In this document: positions 13,240 through 17,733 of the stretch, piece by piece
Layout of the letters: every line of letters begins with the position of its first letter
Position numbering within the stretch: the first letter of the stretch is position 1
NCBI GenBank assembly: GCA_000496215.1
Contig: KI543216.1
Location: 1 to 17,733 of the forward strand
Length of the DNA stretch: 17,733 bases
Reading direction: 5' to 3'
From: an uncultured archaeon A07HN63
GTDB lineage: Archaea > Halobacteriota > Halobacteria > Halobacteriales > Haloferacaceae
Made by a program: the position numbers and the translations under genes
The notes under the pieces: model-generated
The model's input: the letters and a program-made list of their open reading frames with translations, nothing else
Databases searched by the model: none
What the model was told of the DNA's origin: nothing

Positions 13240-15069
13240 TCAGTTCAGCAACTGCGGCCCGAAGACCATCAACACGAGACTGACTCCCATCGTGAGGCCG
13301 ACAGCCGTCGTCACCGCCCGCGTCACCAGCGGTTTGGCGCTCGTCGGGAGCCGCGAGACGACCGCCTCCGTCGAGGTGCGAAGGATGTGGCCGCCGTCCA
13401 GCGGGAACGCCGGAATACAGTTGAAGAAGGCGAGATTGAGGTTGATCCAGCCCGTCCAGAACAGCAGGTTCGCCAAGCAGGAAGACGCCACCCTCACCGA
13501 GACCGGCCAGTGGGCCTGCCACGTCGTAGAACCCGGTGTTGGTGCCGACGAACCCGGCGAAATTGAACTCCGTGATCCCGATCACGGACGCGAACGGCAA
13601 CACGAGGAGGTAGAGCAGCGCGAAGGCGAACCCGCCCCGATGTCGCCGCCGAGAATCGAGAGGAAGGTGTCGGCCGGGTACGACGTGATCCCCATGCTAT
13701 CGACGCGGACGCCGCTCAGATCGGTCGGCGACGAGATGCCGAGGAATGCCCGATCCTCGTCGTCGGGATGCTCGGCGAGTTCGACCGTGTAGGTCGTCGA
13801 CGTGCCGTCGCTGTAGGCAACCACGCTGACCGGCTCGCCCGGCGAGGCGCCGGACAGTGCGGCCCGCATATCGGCGAACTCGATGATCCGGTGATCAGCG
13901 ATCCGCGTGATCACGACCGGTTCGCCCGCGGTCGCGCCCGCCGCGTCGAGCGGGTCGTTGGGGCTCACCGTCGAGAGGACGCCCAGCGGTCCGCTTGCCG
14001 TTCGTGTCGTGCCGTTCGGCGTCGTGACGGTCAGCTCGACGGCCGTCGCGTTGCCGGTCGCCGCGCGGATATCGCCCGTCGTCGAGACCGGCGTTCCGTT
14101 GACCGCCGTGATCCGGTCGCGGGCGGCGATACCGGTGTCGTCGGTGTCGCCATCGCTATCGTCGTCGCCATCGGTGTCGCCGCTACTGCCGGCAGCGAAC
14201 GGCGAGGCGGGGTAGACGGCCGTGACGAGTGGCTGTGGCTCGACAGTGACCTCGGTGCCGTTGGCGAGCGTCGCGGTCACCCGGCTCTCGCTGGTGTTGG
14301 CCAGCAACGTCTGCAGGTCCGCGTTGGAGGCGACCGACTGCCCGTCGACGCTGACGATCCGGTCGCCGGCATCGATTCCGGCCGCGGCCGCCGCGCCGTC
14401 CGGGCTGACGCCGCCGACCGCGGCGCCGGGGGCGACAGCGACCGCGCCGACCACGGGCCCGAACAGCAGGCCGAAGGTGACGAGCGTGACGATGAAGTTG
14501 TTGAGGACGCCCGCAGCGTACATTCGCGTGCGCGGGCCGCGGTCGGCGGCGTCGACGCTGTCCTCGTCGGGTTCGACGAACGCGCCGATCGGGAGCAACG
14601 CCAGCAGCGCGACGCCCATCGACTCGATCTCGATATCCTCGACCCGACAGAGCAGGGCGTGACCACCCTCGTGGACGACCATCCCGACGAGCAGGCCGGC
14701 GACGATCTCGGGGGCGACGGAGAGCGGCAGAAACTCGTTGACGCCGGGGATCACCAGCACGTTCCGCGGCTGGCGGAGGGCCGTCTGTGTCGACGGCGAT
14801 TCGATGATCTGCATCGCCCGGGAGAGCAGCATGAGGAACGTGCCGACCATGACGACCAGCGCGACGCCGACGCCCATATTGGCGAGGGCACGCCAGAATC
14901 GCTTGGGGCGGGCCAGCCGGTCGATTGCCGCACGGCCGCGCCGGGTGTGGACCGTCATGAGCGGGCCAGAGATTGAGAGCGACGACGGCAACAGCCCCCG
15001 CCGATTCAGGGTGACGATCACCGCTGTGTAGGCGAGGACCCCCACGAGAATCCAGTACAGCGGGTTCAT
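13240..15069 (-). pseudogene. site-2 protease (M50) with PDZ domains, two frameshifts
   Basis: Joining frames gives about 609 residues. The N-terminal part has membrane helices and the zinc motif HEGGH (H133, E134, H137), then MYAAGVLNNF. Two PDZ-like domains follow (about 212-290 and 312-400) separated by an acidic linker (295-313), with a possible third. The C-terminal part has the second active-site motif PAFPLDGGHIL. Such proteases cut regulatory membrane proteins within the bilayer. Near 13635 one base is missing (GGGG where GGGGG would keep frame), and near 13478 one extra T is present. Both catalytic motifs are intact and the lesions cancel, so this may be a functional gene with assembly errors. 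The ATG at 15069 fits the first helix. Confidence 0.75.
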
Positions 15070-15141
15070 TGCGATCTACTAGTGGCCTGTCCCGGAAAGC
15101 CGTTCGGTTCTCCTGTGGGCGACGCGGACGACACCTGAACA

Positions 15142-15150
15142 CACATATAC
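15142..15150 (+). promoter_or_regulatory. TATA-like box before the small membrane protein
   Basis: CACATATAC lies about 25 bases before the ATG at 15172, consistent with a leaderless transcript diverging from the site-2 protease gene. Confidence 0.5.
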
Positions 15151-15171
15151 CCGGATCGTCAACAGGCAGGT

Positions 15172-15393
15172 ATGAACGCTTTTGTCGGGGTCGTTATCCG
15201 GCTGCTCAGCAACCTCATCGAGATGCCACAGGTGTTTGTGACCAAGGTCATCGGCGCGAACCCGGTGTCGGTACTGCTGATCGGCGTGGGAACGGTGTTC
15301 GTGCTCGCCGCGGTCGGTGCCTTTGGCTACGCCGTCCTCGGCGCGCTCGGGATTCCGCTCCCGTCGCTGGGGCGCGGACCAGCCGAGAACTGA
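15172..15393 (+). CDS. small membrane protein, function unknown
   Basis: The product has 73 residues. Residues 1-28 are amphipathic (MNAFVGVVIRLLSNLIEMPQVFVTKVIG) and residues about 31-62 form one or two hydrophobic helices, ending PLPSLGRGPAEN. Codon use is GC-rich like the neighbours and a TATA-like box precedes it. No family is recognised. Its divergent position beside the site-2 protease gene may mean shared regulation, but nothing shows that it is a substrate. Confidence 0.6.
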   Translation: MNAFVGVVIRLLSNLIEMPQVFVTKVIGANPVSVLLIGVGTVFVLAAVGAFGYAVLGALGIPLPSLGRGPAEN

Positions 15394-15435
15394 TCGAGAT
15401 CGACCCGGTCGCCAGCGACAGAACTAGAGCGAAAA

Positions 15436-15957
15436 TTAGAACGAGAATTCGAGCGTGTCGTCGACAGCAACCCCATTTGTATCGGTCCACTCAGCCGTGA
15501 CAGCGAGCATGTATTTGCCCTCACCGGCGTAGGTCGTCGCCGCATCGTCGGCCGGGACAGGGGCGTCGCGAATCGCCGTGATCGTGCGGTCTGAATCGGC
15601 GTAGACAAGGTCGAGGTCGAACGCCATATCCTGGGTGTCGTACTGGTGGGTGCCGGTTGTCTCGTAGACGAACAGCATCCCGCCGGTGGTCGGCATGGAG
15701 TCGACGGCGCTGAGTCCGAGTTCCCGCCGCGGCGCGCTGCGAGCGACCGCCGCGGTGACCGTGCCACGCGGTTCGCCGTCGGTGGACGTGACAGTCACCG
15801 TCGTCGTCTCGTAGCTCGCGTAGGGTCCGGTCGGCCACGTCGCTGCCGCATCGCCGCTATCATCACTGGAGTCACCGCCAGTATCGCCGCCCTGACAGCC
15901 GGCGACCGCCGACAGCGACCCGGCCCCGAGGGCCGCCAGTAGCCGTCGTCGTCGCAT
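15436..15957 (-). CDS. DUF192-domain lipoprotein
   Basis: The product has 173 residues. The signal MRRRRLLAALGAGSLSAVAGC is a twin-arginine lipoprotein leader with lipobox VAGC (C21), followed by a disordered Gly/Asp/Ser linker to about residue 36. Residues about 55-170 resemble DUF192: RRELGLSAVDSMPTTGGMLFVYETTG, then MAFDLDLVYADSDRTITAI; the usual FWMKNT is replaced by QYDTQDM, so this is a divergent member. DUF192 proteins are extracytoplasmic and of unknown function. The open frame extends to 16248, but the signal peptide fixes the start at 15957, with an AT-richer box (CTACTAAG) about 30 bases upstream. Confidence 0.8.
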   Translation of the reverse strand: MRRRRLLAALGAGSLSAVAGCQGGDTGGDSSDDSGDAAATWPTGPYASYETTTVTVTSTDGEPRGTVTAAVARSAPRRELGLSAVDSMPTTGGMLFVYETTGTHQYDTQDMAFDLDLVYADSDRTITAIRDAPVPADDAATTYAGEGKYMLAVTAEWTDTNGVAVDDTLEFSF

Positions 15958-16073
15958 TGCTGCCGGCAACGCAACAGCGTCACTTAGTAGTGCTCGCTTC
16001 GGCTGCAGAATCGCCGCCATCGTCGCGGCAGCGGTGCCGAAGGGCTTAGGCGGCGGCCCCGCCCAGCGTACAT

Positions 16074-17733
16074 ATGGACGAGACGGGGGCAGCGGCGGCG
16101 AGGGCAGCGACACAGGTCGAGTGGCGGTCGTGGGGCGCCGACGCGTTTGCCGACGCCGCAGCCGAGGACACACCGATCCTGCTCTCGCTGTCGGCGACGT
16201 GGTGTGGAGACTGCCACGAGATGGACGCCCGCACCTACAGCGAGCCACGCATCGCCGCCAACATCAACGATAGCTTCGTGCCGATCCGTGTCGATGTCGA
16301 CCGCCGACCGACGGTTCGGGAACGCTACAACATGGGCGGGTTTCCGACCACCGCGTTTCTCACGCCGAGCGGCGAACTGCTGACCGGCGCGACCTATCTC
16401 GGCCCCGACGGCATGCGGAGCATCGTCGACCGCATCCGCGAGGTCTGGGAGCAAAAGGGGGCCGAGGCCGGCCGGATTCCGCGCGGGCTCGACGACGAGC
16501 CGACGCCGGCCGACGACCTCAGTCCACAGATCGAGGAACACATCGCCGGCCAGCTGACCGAGCAGTTTGACCCGACCCACGGCGGCTGGGGCACCGACGC
16601 GAAGTTCCCGCTGCCCCGCACCATCGAGTTCGCCCTCAAGCGCGAACCGCAGCAGGCCCGCCAGACGCTGGACGCCATCGCCCAGCATCTCCACGACACC
16701 GTCGACGGCGGCTTCTTCCGATTTGCGACCGAGCGCGACTGGTCGAACGTCCGCTACGAGAAGGTCCTGGAGACGAACGCCGCCCTCACACGGGCCTTCG
16801 CCAACGGCTATCTCTACACCGGCGACGAGGCCTACCGCGAGCCGGCCCGCCGCAGCATCGATTACCTCACCGACACGCTGTGGACCGGCGTTGCCGTCGG
16901 CGGCAGTCAGGGCCCCGGCGGCGGCGCGAGCTACTACAGCAGCAGCGCCGACGAGCGCGCCGACCAGCCGGGGCCGCGAACCGATCTGACCGTCTTCGCC
17001 GGCGGTAACGCGCTCGCGGCCGACGCGCTACTGACCTACTACGCCTACACCGACGACAACCACACCCGAGAGTACGCCGAGCGGATTCTCGACGCCGTCG
17101 AATCAGCGCTCATCGACACCGAGGGTGGCGTCGTCACCCACTACCGCGATGGCGACGAGGTCGGCAAAACGGGGCTACTGGAGGACGCTGCCCGCGTCGT
17201 CACCGCATGGACGCGCGCCCGACAGGTGCTCGGCGGCGAGGCGTACACTGCGGTCGCCAAAGCCGTCGCCGACAACGCCCTCGATACGCTGGGTGGCGAC
17301 GGCGCGTTCCGCGACGGCCCGGCCACCGGCGAGGGGCTCTGCGACCGGCCGCTGCGACCGATCGACACCGGGACCGAGTTGGCCGCAGGCCTCCTCGATC
17401 TGGCGGCGATCACCGGCGACCAGCGGTATCGGGACGCGGCGACCGACGCCATCGAGGCCTTCGCCGGCGCGTGGGATCGCCTCGGTGTGCAGGTCGCTCA
17501 CTACGGCAGCGTGGCCGCCCGGCTCACCGGCGGCGACCTCGTCGTCGATGTCGGTGGCCCGGCCGGCTCGGATCTCCACCGGGCTGCGCTGCGAATCGCC
17601 GACCACGAGGCTGTCGTCGTCCCCGACGCGGACGGAATCGAGGCCGGAACTGCACGCGTTCGCGGCAGCGACAGGTCACCGGCGACAACGCCAGAGAAAC
17701 TCGTCGAACAGGTTGGGTCGGTGGCCGACGGGG
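16074..17733 (+). CDS. thioredoxin-domain YyaL/DUF255 protein, partial (runs off window)
   Basis: The frame from the ATG at 16074 stays open to the last base, giving 553 codons without a stop. Residues about 15-125 are a thioredoxin-like DUF255 domain with ATWCGDC (C44, C47) and the cis-Pro segment GGFPTTAF (P91). The rest resembles the (alpha/alpha)6-barrel part of the YyaL/spermatogenesis-associated-protein-20 family: DPTHGGWGTDAKFPLPRTIEFAL, DTVDGGFFRFATERDWSNVRYEKVLETNAAL and ASYYSSSADE. Bacterial members usually have CHWCHVM; here the active site is WCGDCHEM. Family function is unclear; a redox or carbohydrate-linked role has been guessed. The C-terminus lies outside the window. Confidence 0.85.
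   Translation, partial: MDETGAAAARAATQVEWRSWGADAFADAAAEDTPILLSLSATWCGDCHEMDARTYSEPRIAANINDSFVPIRVDVDRRPTVRERYNMGGFPTTAFLTPSGELLTGATYLGPDGMRSIVDRIREVWEQKGAEAGRIPRGLDDEPTPADDLSPQIEEHIAGQLTEQFDPTHGGWGTDAKFPLPRTIEFALKREPQQARQTLDAIAQHLHDTVDGGFFRFATERDWSNVRYEKVLETNAALTRAFANGYLYTGDEAYREPARRSIDYLTDTLWTGVAVGGSQGPGGGASYYSSSADERADQPGPRTDLTVFAGGNALAADALLTYYAYTDDNHTREYAERILDAVESALIDTEGGVVTHYRDGDEVGKTGLLEDAARVVTAWTRARQVLGGEAYTAVAKAVADNALDTLGGDGAFRDGPATGEGLCDRPLRPIDTGTELAAGLLDLAAITGDQRYRDAATDAIEAFAGAWDRLGVQVAHYGSVAARLTGGDLVVDVGGPAGSDLHRAALRIADHEAVVVPDADGIEAGTARVRGSDRSPATTPEKLVEQVGSVADG

Overview
The window comes from a halophilic archaeon (class Halobacteria). Most of it is GC-rich, the predicted proteins are rich in Asp and Glu, and several genes have an AT-rich TATA-like box 25-30 bases before the start codon, as expected for leaderless archaeal transcripts. 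Lineage markers agree: an F420 biosynthesis gene overlapping a Mer-like F420-dependent reductase, a PitA-type chlorite dismutase/ABM fusion, twin-arginine lipoproteins and an archaeal tRNA-Ile(GAT). The genus cannot be told.

Layout. 1-1600: an AT-richer toxin-antitoxin module (wHTH-MNT nucleotidyltransferase plus HEPN protein, overlapping by 8 bases) bracketed by two near-identical 41-bp direct repeats. 1600-2150: a sulfatase remnant and a small membrane protein. 2185-3488 (minus): a Nudix-eIF2B-like fusion whose stop codon lies in a 24-bp tandem repeat. 3638-6099 (plus): cofE overlapping mer, then fxsA. 6201-6274: tRNA-Ile, followed by a 78-aa orphan gene. 6620-7730: 1.1 kb without a convincing gene, AT-richer, holding three full copies and one partial copy of a hairpin repeat. 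7731-8671 (minus): a DsrE-like protein and a decayed membrane 'metal-dependent hydrolase' gene. 8766-10048 (plus): a PhyH-type dioxygenase and a small zinc-ribbon-like protein. 10085-12526 (minus): a VOC-fold protein, an orphan 135-aa gene and pitA, the last two 2 bases apart. 12740-13084 (plus): a short lipoprotein. 13240-15069 (minus): a site-2 protease with PDZ domains, interrupted by two compensating frameshifts. 15172-15393 (plus): a small membrane protein. 15436-15957 (minus): a DUF192 lipoprotein. 16074 to the window end (plus): a thioredoxin-domain YyaL/DUF255 protein that runs off the edge.

Functional links. CofE makes the polyglutamate tail of F420 and Mer belongs to an F420-dependent reductase family, so cofactor synthesis and use are translationally coupled. 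PitA keeps the Tyr and His of coproheme decarboxylases and is probably cotranscribed with the 135-aa orphan. MNT and HEPN form a known antitoxin/toxin pair. The rest are mostly single-gene units.

The parts least explained by known systems are the hairpin-repeat array downstream of tRNA-Ile, the direct repeats around the toxin-antitoxin module, and the Nudix-eIF2B fusion in which both domains appear to lack key catalytic residues. Four single-base frameshifts in two genes may be genuine decay or assembly error; the read evidence is not visible here.
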